From CAZJBP01 sp964544115 (lineage in GTDB: Bacteria; Verrucomicrobiota; Kiritimatiellia; UBA8416; JADHWI01), in the NCBI GenBank assembly GCA_964544115.1, contig CAZJBP010000047.1:1-22268 (forward strand): a stretch of DNA of 22,268 nt, in the 5' to 3' direction. The notes beneath the pieces were generated by a model. The model saw only the letters and a list, made by a program, of their open reading frames with translations, was not told the origin of the DNA and searched no databases. The position numbers and the translations under genes were made by a program. Shown in pieces: positions 8,187 through 15,993 of the stretch; positions within the stretch are counted from its first letter, which is position 1, and every line of letters begins with the position of its first letter.

Positions 8187-8377
8187 ATCAGCGCACGCCA
8201 CGAGCTAGCCGCCCTGTGTTGCCCGTCCCGACAGGGGCTCCCATCGATGCGGGATACCGACGTGGATGCGTCCGCAGAGAGACATTTGCCTTTATTCCAG
8301 GCGTGTGGCTGGGGTATGATCAGGCCCCTCAGATGGGGATGTCGTCGTAAGCAGCACGCTGTAACCTTGGGTGTTCG
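8187..8377 (+). promoter_or_regulatory. Intergenic region with weak sigma-70-like -10 before the FGE-fold gene
   Basis: This 191 bp gap separates the glycosyltransferase from the next operon and holds no convincing open frame. TATGAT at 8315-8320 is a five-of-six match to a -10 box. The only -35 at workable spacing (TTTATT, 8291-8296, 18 bp) is poor. CCCTGT and ACAGGG around 8212-8235 could form a short hairpin, but no T-run follows, so I do not call it a terminator. The region is slightly richer in A/T than its surroundings. Confidence 0.35.
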
Positions 8378-10459
8378 ATGAAAGAGCGAATAGTAGCTCT
8401 GTGTTTCATCCTGACCGCCATTGTCGCCACGCGAGCCGTGGCTGTTTCAAGCGACGAGATGCTGCTCGGTTCCTACGACTGTGCGGCCTACGGCGGAGAG
8501 GATTCCCTGGCCATCTACGGAGACAACCTCACGGTCTACCCCGGCAGCGGCGAGGTCATCCTTGATTTCCGCCGTGATCAGCTCCCGGCGGCGAGCAATA
8601 CCGAGCAGGTTGTGGTCCACAGCATACTCGGGGAGAAAATCCCGGCAACATCCCTGTCCGAAGATGTGATCGTCCGGCTGTCCATAGCGGGATCAACGCC
8701 TGTCGCGACGGACTCGGGCTACGCATCCAAGAGCTGGATGGAATCCCACGGTTTCGGCGAGGACTATTGGGCCTCCCGCGACCCGCGGTATTGGGTGCCG
8801 GAGATTACGTCGGAACAGAAGCTGTGTTACCGGGACGTATACCCCGGCATCGATTTCTGGTACTTCGACGACTCCACGCGCCGGGAGTTTGCCTTCCTCG
8901 CCCGCCCAGGCACCTCGTTATCCAATATCACCCTGCGCGTGGATGGGACCGAACCGTCGATGGTGGATGCCGAGGGCAATCTGGTGTTCCTGATGACGGG
9001 CGCCACGCTTGTCGTCGGGCAGCCTCGCATTTACCAGTCCGAACCGTCGGCCCTTGACTCCGGAAGCCAGTCCGGAATCCCATTGAAGAAGCACGCAGGC
9101 TCCTACGAGGGCGGCGGCAACACCGTCCGGTTCAGAACGGAACCTGTCACATCGAACGGAAACACCCAGGGCTACAACGGTTCCGCGCGCCTGAAGGAGC
9201 CGGAGCTGTGCATGGTTTCAGCCAGCGGTGACACCAATGGTCCTCCCTACGATTACTACGTGGGCAAGTTCGAGACCCGCAATGTCGAGTTTGTCGACTT
9301 CCTCAACAGCGCGGAACGCGGCACGACCAACCTGCTGGGCACGAACTTGTTCTTCGACGCCCAGGGCAATGTCTGGATCAACCCGAAGATGAAAGCCGGA
9401 CGCGACGAGGTCTTCTCAGTCGCCGAGAGCCGCATTGTTTACCGGGCTGACAAGGCCGTCGGCGAGCGCTACGCCATCACCGACCGCCAGCCGCGGTTCG
9501 GCGGCTCCTACACCAACCACCCCGTGGTCGGAGCCTCATGGTTCGGCGCCGTCAAGTACTGCAACTGGCTGACACTCGCCAGCGGCCGCGGCGGCGACCA
9601 GCGGTGCTACCGCGAAGGAACCAACTCGTGGGACTGGGCTCCCGTGACCTGTGCCGCGACCAACTGGCAGGCGGGTGTCTTCACCGCCAGCGAACGCATC
9701 GCGTGGCTGAAGCTGCGAGGGTTCCGACTGCCGATGGACAACTGCAGCGGGAACAATGGCAACGGCAATACGTTCAGCGAGTTCTACAAGGCGGGCACAT
9801 GGATCGGAACCACCAACGTCCAATACGGCTTCGGCCGCACCAACGTGTTCGCGGGCGACGCCAACTTCCGCTTGCCGAATGCAACGGACAAGCCCGACAC
9901 CACACCGGTGGGGTTCTTCGACGGGTCGGACCATGACGGACAGATGGCCACTCGCACGAACCGCAATGCCTACGGGATTTACGACCTCAGCGGAAATGTC
10001 GAAGAATGGGTCAATGACGTCGGAATCACCAATTCCCCCTTGTTCCGCGGAACATACGGCGGATCCTGGTTCACTGCGCCGCCCCCTATGTCCTCACGCA
10101 AGTACGCGCGACCGAGCGACACGCGCAACTCTGTTGGGTTTCGCGTGTCGTCGAGCTATGCCTCCAACACCGGAATATCCGTTGTGCGGATTCCCTACTA
10201 CGCTTGCCTGGCCAGCTATCAACGCATGACGGACGAGGAAGCGACCAAGGCTGCCGAGGACACGCAAGAGGGACGCAAGATGACCGCCCTGGAAACGGAA
10301 AAGTCCGGGACAACCGGCATCAGCAGCGGCGTCCTCAAGAAGAAGCCACCGAAGGTAAAGCCGCCCAAGGAAGGCGAAGGCGAAGGCGAAGACGAAGATG
10401 AAGATGAAGATGAAGATGAGGGTGGCGGCGGCGGTGGTGACGAGGTCAGTCCCATCTGA
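8378..10459 (+). CDS. Secreted FGE/sulfatase-modifying-factor-fold protein with N-terminal DUF7948-like domain and acidic tail
   Basis: A 693-residue protein with a signal peptide (about 1-22, ending TRAVA). Residues about 70-220 resemble the DUF7948-type module seen in large secreted proteins, with CYRDVYPGIDFWYFDD then REFAFLARPGT. From about 280 to 600 runs a formylglycine-generating-enzyme-like domain: YYVGKFETRNVEF, HPVVGASWFGAVKYCNWLT, FRLP, YGIYDLSGNVEEWV, YGGSWF and NSVGFRVSSS. The two catalytic cysteines expected after GGS(Y/W) are absent: GGSWFTAPPPMSSRKYARPS begins at residue 561. A lectin-like, structural or peptidase-modifying role is therefore more likely than sulfatase activation. 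The tail 665-693 is Glu/Gly/Asp repeats then poly-Gly. The Shine-Dalgarno is weak. Base composition is visibly less GC-rich than the flanking genes. It heads a tight operon of membrane proteins. Confidence 0.8.
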   Translation: MKERIVALCFILTAIVATRAVAVSSDEMLLGSYDCAAYGGEDSLAIYGDNLTVYPGSGEVILDFRRDQLPAASNTEQVVVHSILGEKIPATSLSEDVIVRLSIAGSTPVATDSGYASKSWMESHGFGEDYWASRDPRYWVPEITSEQKLCYRDVYPGIDFWYFDDSTRREFAFLARPGTSLSNITLRVDGTEPSMVDAEGNLVFLMTGATLVVGQPRIYQSEPSALDSGSQSGIPLKKHAGSYEGGGNTVRFRTEPVTSNGNTQGYNGSARLKEPELCMVSASGDTNGPPYDYYVGKFETRNVEFVDFLNSAERGTTNLLGTNLFFDAQGNVWINPKMKAGRDEVFSVAESRIVYRADKAVGERYAITDRQPRFGGSYTNHPVVGASWFGAVKYCNWLTLASGRGGDQRCYREGTNSWDWAPVTCAATNWQAGVFTASERIAWLKLRGFRLPMDNCSGNNGNGNTFSEFYKAGTWIGTTNVQYGFGRTNVFAGDANFRLPNATDKPDTTPVGFFDGSDHDGQMATRTNRNAYGIYDLSGNVEEWVNDVGITNSPLFRGTYGGSWFTAPPPMSSRKYARPSDTRNSVGFRVSSSYASNTGISVVRIPYYACLASYQRMTDEEATKAAEDTQEGRKMTALETEKSGTTGISSGVLKKKPPKVKPPKEGEGEGEDEDEDEDEDEGGGGGGDEVSPI
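10370..10438 (+). repeat. In-frame hexamer/trimer microsatellite coding Glu-Gly, Glu-Asp and Gly runs
   Basis: From 10370 to about 10420 the coding strand is a run of GAAGGC units followed by GAAGAT/GATGAA units, then a GGN run to 10438. It encodes a tail alternating Glu-Gly, then Glu-Asp, then six Gly. Unit lengths of three and six keep the frame, so copy-number change would lengthen or shorten the tail without breaking the gene. Confidence 0.8.
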
Positions 10460-10480
10460 CGGGGTGACGGGGAAAAGCGG

Positions 10481-12172
10481 ATGTGGGTCGCGCTTAGGCT
10501 TCCTCTAGTGGCTCTGGCGCTGTTTCTAACCCCTCACCTTTTGGCGCTTTCCATACTTCCCCGCCGACGCATAGAGGCGCTTCTCCCCCTGAGCGGACCT
10601 CTGGCGATCATCCTGAACGTCGGACTGCTGCTCGCCTTCCACGCAGCGTCGGTACAGATTGCCGCCAGATTCCTCGCGCCGGCGCACCTTGCTCTGGCCG
10701 CGTTTGCCCTCGCTTTTGCCGTCTTTCGCCACGGCGGCAACCTTCGCGCCCTGCTTGAGGGCGTGCGATGGGAACATCCGGAAATGGGCATGGCCGCCGC
10801 ACTGTTCGCACTGCTGGTGTTTCCCTTCACCGATTTCGTCGGCATCGACACCTACAAGTGGCAGGACCTGGCCACGGCGATTCGCATGGAGGGCAACGTG
10901 CCGTGGGTGATCCACCCGCTGTCGGTCTTCGGCTTCTCGCCGCGAGCCTACCCGGTCGCCCAGCCATGCCTCCTGGCCACGGCTCAGATCCTCGGCGCTC
11001 TGGGCGTCGACCCGGGCTTCTACGCCGTGTCGCTCCTCTGCGGCCTGACGGGTCTGGGCGGCGCGTATGCCTTGGCCCGGCGGCTTCTACCTGACAACAG
11101 CCGGTTCGCCGTGCTGCTCGCCGTTCTCTACGTGTTCTCTCCCGTCTTTCTCCGGTATGCGCATTGGGCGACCGGCCGCGGCTTCTGCCTTGCGCTTCTG
11201 CCGCTGTACATCGCCCTGCTCCTCCAGCCCCCCCGCCCGCGAACCGTTGCCGGTGCGCTGGTCGTCGCCATCCTTCTTGCCACCACGCACAAGGCCGGCG
11301 CTGTGGCCGCCATCCTCCTCCCTCTGCTCCATCTCCTCGGCTGCCTGCCCGCGCCTCGCCGACGCTCCGCGCTGCTCGCCGCCTCCGCCCTCTCGGCGCT
11401 CGCCAGTATCGCCTTTGCCCCGCGCCTCCTCCTGCCCGGCCTCGCCGGCCGCGCGCTTGGCGCGGTTCGTTTCGCGCTGACCCGCTTCGGTGTCCTGTTG
11501 CCCCCGGCCCTGGCCGGCTGCGCCCTCGGCATGCCGGCTTCCTCGCGGGAACGCATGAAGCGACTTGTCGTTCCAACGCTGCTCCTGCTGCCACCGGCGT
11601 TCCATCCCGAGATGTATCCCGCCATGCTGTTTCTGCCCTACGCCTGCGCCTTCGCCGCCGTCGCCCTCTCCGCCGCTCCCCCCGTCCTCTCTGGACGCGC
11701 CGGCCGCGTGGCCCTGCTGTGCGCGGTTGCCTTCTTCGCTCTGGCGACCATCGGGCACCGGCTGTGGAACGCCGCGCCCTCCGACGTGCGCGTCGCCGCC
11801 CGCCTCCTCGAGGCTTATGACCCCAGGGGCCCCTACACGGTCACGGCTGAACACCGCCGCCAGATCCAGGCGTATGTCTCGGGTTTCGCTCGCTTTTCAA
11901 TCGAGGGGGCCCCGAGCGTGAGCGTCAGCCGACCTCCCGCGCTTCAGGGCCCTCCGTCGCGCATGCTCGCAGCGGTGATCAACTGGCTTCGAAACGTGGC
12001 GCGGGTCGGCGATGTGGGTGTGGACTGGTATGGGAAGTCGCCAAGGCATTACTATGTCGTCGTGAAGGGGCAAGGGCCATGCCCGCGCGACGCCATCCGG
12101 GTCGCGGCCGAGGGGGACGTTGTGATCTACCGCGATGCGGCGTCGCCGCCGCCCCCGGAACCCCGGCCATGA
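10481..12172 (+). CDS. Large polytopic membrane protein, possibly GT-C-like
   Basis: A 563-residue protein with roughly ten to twelve hydrophobic helices and a soluble C-terminal domain of about 130 residues (from LLEAYDPRGPYTVTAEHRRQ to the Pro-rich end). The first long extracytoplasmic loop after the third or fourth helix holds FTDFVGIDTYKWQDLATAIR, with acidic residues where GT-C glycosyltransferases carry their catalytic Asp. Loops alternate with Arg-rich cytoplasmic turns. I do not recognise a named family; a lipid-linked-sugar glycosyltransferase of GT-C type is the best guess. ATG 10481 has GGGGA upstream and lies 21 bp after the preceding stop. The next gene begins 7 bp after its stop, so it sits within one operon with the O-antigen-ligase gene. 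Confidence 0.6.
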   Translation: MWVALRLPLVALALFLTPHLLALSILPRRRIEALLPLSGPLAIILNVGLLLAFHAASVQIAARFLAPAHLALAAFALAFAVFRHGGNLRALLEGVRWEHPEMGMAAALFALLVFPFTDFVGIDTYKWQDLATAIRMEGNVPWVIHPLSVFGFSPRAYPVAQPCLLATAQILGALGVDPGFYAVSLLCGLTGLGGAYALARRLLPDNSRFAVLLAVLYVFSPVFLRYAHWATGRGFCLALLPLYIALLLQPPRPRTVAGALVVAILLATTHKAGAVAAILLPLLHLLGCLPAPRRRSALLAASALSALASIAFAPRLLLPGLAGRALGAVRFALTRFGVLLPPALAGCALGMPASSRERMKRLVVPTLLLLPPAFHPEMYPAMLFLPYACAFAAVALSAAPPVLSGRAGRVALLCAVAFFALATIGHRLWNAAPSDVRVAARLLEAYDPRGPYTVTAEHRRQIQAYVSGFARFSIEGAPSVSVSRPPALQGPPSRMLAAVINWLRNVARVGDVGVDWYGKSPRHYYVVVKGQGPCPRDAIRVAAEGDVVIYRDAASPPPPEPRP

Positions 12173-12179
12173 GGTTTCC

Positions 12180-13943
12180 ATGCAGGCACTAACCGTCATG
12201 CTGCTGATGGCGTCGGCGACCCTGATGGCCGCGTTCGGCTCCGGGGCACTGACGTGGTCGGCGGGACTGGCCGGGGCCCTGGCCAGCCTGGGAGCCCTGC
12301 TATGCATCCCCCGCACCGGAGAACCCGTCACGCCGCGGAAATGGCCCGGCATCGATAAGCTATTCCTCCTGACGATGGGGCTGCTGGTCGCCTCCGTGAT
12401 CCCCCTGCCGCCGGTGCTGACGGCCCTGCACGGTGCCACGCGACACGCCCAGGACGCGCGGGCCGCTGAGGCCGTGACGGAGGCCATCCGACTCGGCCTG
12501 TCACCGGCCCAGACTCCGCTGGTCTCGTTCACCCGCAACGCCCCGGGCACATGCCGGCTCATCGTGCTGCTGTGCACGGCGTTTGGCTTCGCCGCAGCCG
12601 CCGCCCAACTGGGCCGTAGTCCACGGAGGCTCCTCCTGGGGTTCTTTGTCGCCCTGGGCATCCTCATGGCCGCGGCCGGCACCGTTTCCCTGTGGTGGAT
12701 CCCTCAGGGGGACACGCTCTGGTGGCAGATTCCCGTCATTCATCGACTTCCGCCGCCGGTCGCGGGCTTCATGAACCGCAACCACTACGCGGGCTTTCTC
12801 GCCGTGCTCCTGCCCTTCCCGGTCGGATTGGCCGTCTCGGCCGCGCGCAGTTGCCGCGGGCTCCGCTTGACCCTCGCACTCGCGGCCGCCTCCATTCTGG
12901 CAGCGGGCGTGGTGGCTTCCCTCAGCCGCGGCGCCGTCCTCGCCTGCGCCGCGTCGGCGACCGTTGCCGTGGTCCTGGTCCTCCGCCGTGGCCGACTGGC
13001 TCTGGCGGCACTGCTGGTCACGCTGCTTGCGGCACTGGCCCTGGCCCTGCCGCGGATGCCGGACTCCTCGATCCGGGACCGGTTTCTCTCCCTCCAGGCT
13101 CCGACCCAGACCGAAAGCGGGCAATACCGACTGCAGATGTGGCGAGATACGCTCCGCGTGTGGCGGGCCTACCCGCTGGTCGGCGGCGGCGGTTTCGCAT
13201 TTCGCGCCCTTTACCCCCAGCACCGCACCACGTCCGACAGCGCGTTCGCCAGTCACGCCGAGAATGTCTACGTCCAGACCCTGGCCGACCACGGCCTGGC
13301 CGGCGTCGGCCTGGCGGTTGCCTGGGTCGCCGTGTGCTGTGCTGCGGCGCGCCGCGGGGGACGCGAGGACGATGATGGCCCCATGCGAGTGGCCGCCCTC
13401 TGCTCCCTTGCTGCGGCGGCAGCGCACGCTGCGGTCGATTCCTCCCTCTATGTGCCCCTCTATTCCGCAACGCTCGCGGCGCTGAACGCCGCCGGAGCAG
13501 GCCACGTGGATTCCGGCAGCGCTGCTCCGGGCCTCCTGGCCTGGCGTCCCTGCAGAGCGGCGGTGGTCGCGGCGGCGGCCGGATGCGCACTGTTCGGCCT
13601 GGTCCTGAGGAACGCATGTGACGCCGATTCGATGGCCTTCTACCGTTCGGCCGATGCGCCAGCCCTCTGCCGGTCGCTCGCCGGAGCGCCGACCTCCTGG
13701 CAGGCCTGGTACTACCTCGGGCGTGAGGCGCGCCGGACGAAGACGCCGGCCGGCCGCGACTTCGGCGCGCGCTGCCTCACCCAGGCCGCCGCCTACGATC
13801 CCAACAACTACAGGCTCTGGCTCGAACTGGGGGAACTTCGTCTGTTCCTCGGCGACCGCGCCGGCGCCCGGGCCGCCTTCTCCCGCGTGCGAGAGTTGCG
13901 CGACTGGGTCAAGACGCCACCGGTTCCGGAGGACGAGCCATGA
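12180..13943 (+). CDS. O-antigen ligase/polymerase (Wzy_C) family membrane protein with C-terminal TPR-like region
   Basis: A 587-residue protein. The N-terminal two thirds are about ten to twelve membrane helices. The Wzy_C signature is clear: GFMNRNHYAGFLAVLLPFP, SLSRGAVLA, and the large periplasmic loop with RLQMWRDTLRVWRAYPLVGGGG then SHAENVYVQTLADHGLAG. The C-terminal 100 residues (WQAWYYLGREAR, then AAAYDPNNYRLWLELGELRLFLGDRAGARAAFSRV) read like two TPR units. This family ligates or polymerises undecaprenyl-linked glycans at the outer face of the inner membrane, or links O-glycans to proteins. I use ATG 12180, preceded by GAGG, rather than the upstream in-frame ATG at 12135 lying inside the previous gene. 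It overlaps the next gene by four bases. Confidence 0.87.
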   Translation: MQALTVMLLMASATLMAAFGSGALTWSAGLAGALASLGALLCIPRTGEPVTPRKWPGIDKLFLLTMGLLVASVIPLPPVLTALHGATRHAQDARAAEAVTEAIRLGLSPAQTPLVSFTRNAPGTCRLIVLLCTAFGFAAAAAQLGRSPRRLLLGFFVALGILMAAAGTVSLWWIPQGDTLWWQIPVIHRLPPPVAGFMNRNHYAGFLAVLLPFPVGLAVSAARSCRGLRLTLALAAASILAAGVVASLSRGAVLACAASATVAVVLVLRRGRLALAALLVTLLAALALALPRMPDSSIRDRFLSLQAPTQTESGQYRLQMWRDTLRVWRAYPLVGGGGFAFRALYPQHRTTSDSAFASHAENVYVQTLADHGLAGVGLAVAWVAVCCAAARRGGREDDDGPMRVAALCSLAAAAAHAAVDSSLYVPLYSATLAALNAAGAGHVDSGSAAPGLLAWRPCRAAVVAAAAGCALFGLVLRNACDADSMAFYRSADAPALCRSLAGAPTSWQAWYYLGREARRTKTPAGRDFGARCLTQAAAYDPNNYRLWLELGELRLFLGDRAGARAAFSRVRELRDWVKTPPVPEDEP

Positions 13944-14296
13944 ACCAGTTGCTTTTGGGCGCGTCGATTCCCTTCCTCGCAGCCCTCGTCCTCTATGCGC
14001 TTCGTCGGGGGCGCGCCAGTTTCGCCCTGCTCCTCCTGACGCCCTGTGCCATGGTGGCGATGGCCGTGTGGGCCATCGTGCCCGACCTGCCCCGACTCGC
14101 GGGCAGGCACGATCTTTACCTCCGTCTGGCGAGAGACCCGCGCATGGACATCTTCCTGTGGCACCACACGATCGACGCGATCGAGTTCGATTCGCCGTGG
14201 TATGGCGCCGGCCTGGCCGTGCTGGGCGCGCTGGTGATGCTGGTCGCGTGGAAGGAACTCGTCCGCCGGGAGGAGGAAACGTCTTGGTCGATGTGA
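13940..14296 (+). CDS. Small membrane protein, first of a tandem related pair
   Basis: A 118-residue protein with three hydrophobic helices (about 3-20, 28-46 and 85-103). Between helices two and three lies WAIVPDLPRLAG followed by MDIFLWHHTIDAI, giving an Asp and two adjacent His in a loop. The segment is faintly reminiscent of membrane-bound DUF457/YdjM-like hydrolases, but too short for a confident call. The start ATGA overlaps the ligase stop, so it is translationally coupled. The downstream gene shares the same motif pattern. I do not know its function; the position suggests a role in the envelope-glycan operon. Codon use matches neighbours, and the reading frame conserves motif spacing with its paralog, which supports a real gene. 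Confidence 0.68.
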   Translation: MNQLLLGASIPFLAALVLYALRRGRASFALLLLTPCAMVAMAVWAIVPDLPRLAGRHDLYLRLARDPRMDIFLWHHTIDAIEFDSPWYGAGLAVLGALVMLVAWKELVRREEETSWSM

Positions 14297-14655
14297 CCTT
14301 CCATTTCGGCATCGGCCTGCTGACCGGAATGATCGCGACCTCGCGCCCGGTGCTGGCGGCATGGCGGACGCGACGGCCGCTGGCCCCGCCGATTGGACGC
14401 GCGTTGCGCACCGGCTACGCGCTCGCCGCCTGGGCGGTGATCCCCAACCTCCTGCGTCATGCCGGCTGCCCGAACGGCTTCGTCGACGGCTGGTGGATGA
14501 ACCTGTTCCTGCTGCATCCCCTGATCCGACGCCTGGGGTTCGGCGGAGCCCCGCTGGGCGCGGCCGTGCTGGGGTTCGCGTTTGCCGTCCAGTATGCGCT
14601 GGTGCTGGCCGCGGTCGCGCGCTGCACGAGAATGCAGTCCTTGCGCCCCAGCTGA
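14284..14655 (+). CDS. Small membrane protein, second of a tandem related pair, TTG start
   Basis: A 123-residue protein starting at TTG 14284. The start is set by a strong AGGAGG at 14271-14276 with seven bases spacing; the next candidate, GTG 14293, is too far from it. It overlaps the preceding gene by 13 bp. Hydrophobic helices cover about 5-25, 45-58 and 90-110. WAVIPNLLRHAG and then MNLFLLHPLIRRL mirror WAIVPDLPRLAG and MDIFLWHHTIDAI of the upstream protein, but with Asn and Leu replacing Asp and the first His. A diverged, possibly non-catalytic partner of the first protein is a reasonable inference. Opening FHFGIGLLTGM is glycine-rich. It ends 25 bp before the convergent deaminase gene. 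Function unknown. Confidence 0.65.
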   Translation: MVDVTFHFGIGLLTGMIATSRPVLAAWRTRRPLAPPIGRALRTGYALAAWAVIPNLLRHAGCPNGFVDGWWMNLFLLHPLIRRLGFGGAPLGAAVLGFAFAVQYALVLAAVARCTRMQSLRPS

Positions 14656-14680
14656 CCGCTGCCCTCGGGCGCGGAGGCGG

Positions 14681-15163
14681 CTACCGCCGGAACCGCCGGC
14701 AGCTCACGCCCGCAGCCCGCAACAGGGCCCGCGTCTGCGTGGAGAACTCGTACTCGTCCTCGTAGATGACCTCGGTGATGCCCGCGTTGATGATCATCCG
14801 GGCGCACATCAGGCAGGGGCTCAGGGTGCAGTAGATCGTCGCACCCTTCAGAGCGATCCCGTGGTAGGCCGCCTGGGTAATTGCGTTCTCCTCTGCATGG
14901 CAGCAGATGCATTCGGCCAGCGCAGTGCCCGACGGAGCACTGCCCGCACAGCGCCGGCAGCCGCCGTCCACGCAGTTGCGCACGCCGCGGGGCGTGCCGT
15001 TATAGCCGGTCGATACGATCCGCCGATCCATGACGACCACCGCAGCGACCTGGCGCCGACAGCAGTTCCCCCGCGTCTTCACGACATGGGCGATGTTCAT
15101 GAAGTAGGTATCCCAGCCCGGTCTTGCCGGTCCTTCAGCCCTGATCGTGCGTTGTTTCGTCAT
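14681..15163 (-). CDS. dCMP/ComE-type deoxycytidylate deaminase
   Basis: A 160-residue zinc-dependent cytidine/deoxycytidylate deaminase. The catalytic motif is CHAEENAI (zinc ligand H89, proton-shuttle E91), with zinc ligands C117 and C120 in LSPCLMCARMIINAGI. The dCMP-deaminase-type substrate region is STGYNGTPRGVRNC (51-64). Extra cysteines occur in CVDGGCRRC (64-72) and ECICC (85-88), as in the two-zinc members. The protein converts dCMP to dUMP for thymidylate synthesis in the cytoplasm. ATG 15163 has a GAGGAGGG Shine-Dalgarno. The gene is 86 bp downstream of cbiO on the same strand and could be read through from it, although a strong hairpin lies in that gap. It is convergent with the small membrane protein gene. 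Confidence 0.93.
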   Translation of the reverse strand: MTKQRTIRAEGPARPGWDTYFMNIAHVVKTRGNCCRRQVAAVVVMDRRIVSTGYNGTPRGVRNCVDGGCRRCAGSAPSGTALAECICCHAEENAITQAAYHGIALKGATIYCTLSPCLMCARMIINAGITEVIYEDEYEFSTQTRALLRAAGVSCRRFRR

Positions 15164-15203
15164 ACTCCGCTTCCCTCCTCAAAAGACGTGCAGCCGTGGC
15201 CAC

Positions 15204-15249
15204 CGCGGCACGGCGCCGGAAGAACACCGAGAGCCGCCGTCGTGCCGCG
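15204..15249 (-). terminator. Strong GC hairpin directly after the cbiO stop
   Basis: CGCGGCACG at 15204-15212 and CGTGCCGCG at 15241-15249 are perfect nine-base complements with a 28-base loop, starting right after the cbiO TAG. On the minus strand a short TTTT follows only about 17 bases later, so it is not a textbook intrinsic terminator. It could end the cbiMQO transcript or stabilise its 3' end. Confidence 0.42.
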
Positions 15250-15993
15250 CTAGTGCGGGTGGTGGTGCCGCAGGATGTGCGGGCGCTCAAGCCCGTGCGC
15301 CAGCATCAGCGCCTCGTCATTCAGAAGGACCGCGGTCGGCCCGTCCGCCACCACTCTCCCGCCGTCCAGAACAATCACCCGATCACACACCTCCACGACC
15401 ATTTCCAGATCGTGCGTGGCGAGAATCTTCGTGTGCTCGAAGGAGCGCAACAACTCAATCAGGCCGCGGCGCGAGCGCGGGTCAAGATTCGACGAGGGTT
15501 CATCCATGACCAGAATGTCCGGCGTCATGGCCAGTACCGTGGCAATGGCCACGGCCCTCTTCTCCCCGGCCGACAAGCGGTAGGGCGGCCGATCCCGCAC
15601 GTGCGCCATGCCGACCCGTTCCAGCGCCGTCGCCACCCTGAGTTCGACCTGGTCCGGCGGCAGGCCGGCGTTCAGCGGGCCAAAGGCAACGTCCTCGCCC
15701 ACGGTGGGCATGAACAGCTGGTCGTCCGGGTTCTGGAACACCATGCCGACCGACCGGCGGGCAAAGACCGCGGTCTCCCGCGTCAGGGGCGCGTCCCCGA
15801 TGCGCACCTCGCCGCGCGTGGCCGGCAGATAGCCGTTGAGGTGGAGCAGGAGCGTGGACTTCCCGGCGCCGTTGGCGCCGACGAGAGCCACCGAGCCGCC
15901 GTGCTCGACGCGGAAGGACACGCCCTTCAGCGCTTCCGTTCCGTCGGGATAGGCGTAGAACAGGTTTCGAACTTCAACGATATGGTGGCTCAT
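15250..15993 (-). CDS. cbiO: CbiO, ATPase of a cobalt/nickel ECF-type importer
   Basis: A 247-residue ABC ATPase. Walker A GANGAGKST spans 39-47, the Q-loop is VFQNPDDQLFMPTVGED (85-101, with the PDDQ typical of ECF A-components), the signature LSAGEKRAVAIA is at 140-151, Walker B ILVMDEPSSNLD is at 160-171, and the H-loop is ATHD at 192-195. It drives uptake with CbiQ and CbiM. The ATG at 15993 overlaps the cbiQ stop as ATGA. The C-terminus ends RHHHPH, a short His cluster that could bind the transported divalent metal, though this is inference. The symbol follows from the adjacent CbiM and CbiQ; a nickel-specific system (NikO) cannot be excluded from sequence. Confidence 0.93.
   Translation of the reverse strand: MSHHIVEVRNLFYAYPDGTEALKGVSFRVEHGGSVALVGANGAGKSTLLLHLNGYLPATRGEVRIGDAPLTRETAVFARRSVGMVFQNPDDQLFMPTVGEDVAFGPLNAGLPPDQVELRVATALERVGMAHVRDRPPYRLSAGEKRAVAIATVLAMTPDILVMDEPSSNLDPRSRRGLIELLRSFEHTKILATHDLEMVVEVCDRVIVLDGGRVVADGPTAVLLNDEALMLAHGLERPHILRHHHPH

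Noticed and set aside
8205..8240. Intrinsic terminator after the glycosyltransferase
   Set aside because: The CCCTGT/ACAGGG stem is short with a long loop, and no T-run follows.
10370..10438. CRISPR or tandem-repeat array
   Set aside because: The repeat is an in-frame coding microsatellite without spacers.
8378..10459. Functional sulfatase-activating enzyme
   Set aside because: The catalytic cysteine pair is absent at the expected site, the protein is exported with extra domains, and no sulfatase lies nearby.
12501..14411. 636-residue open frame on the minus strand
   Set aside because: It lies antisense to the O-antigen-ligase and small membrane protein genes. Its composition is Arg/Gly/Ala-rich without any domain motif, typical of shadow frames in GC-rich DNA.
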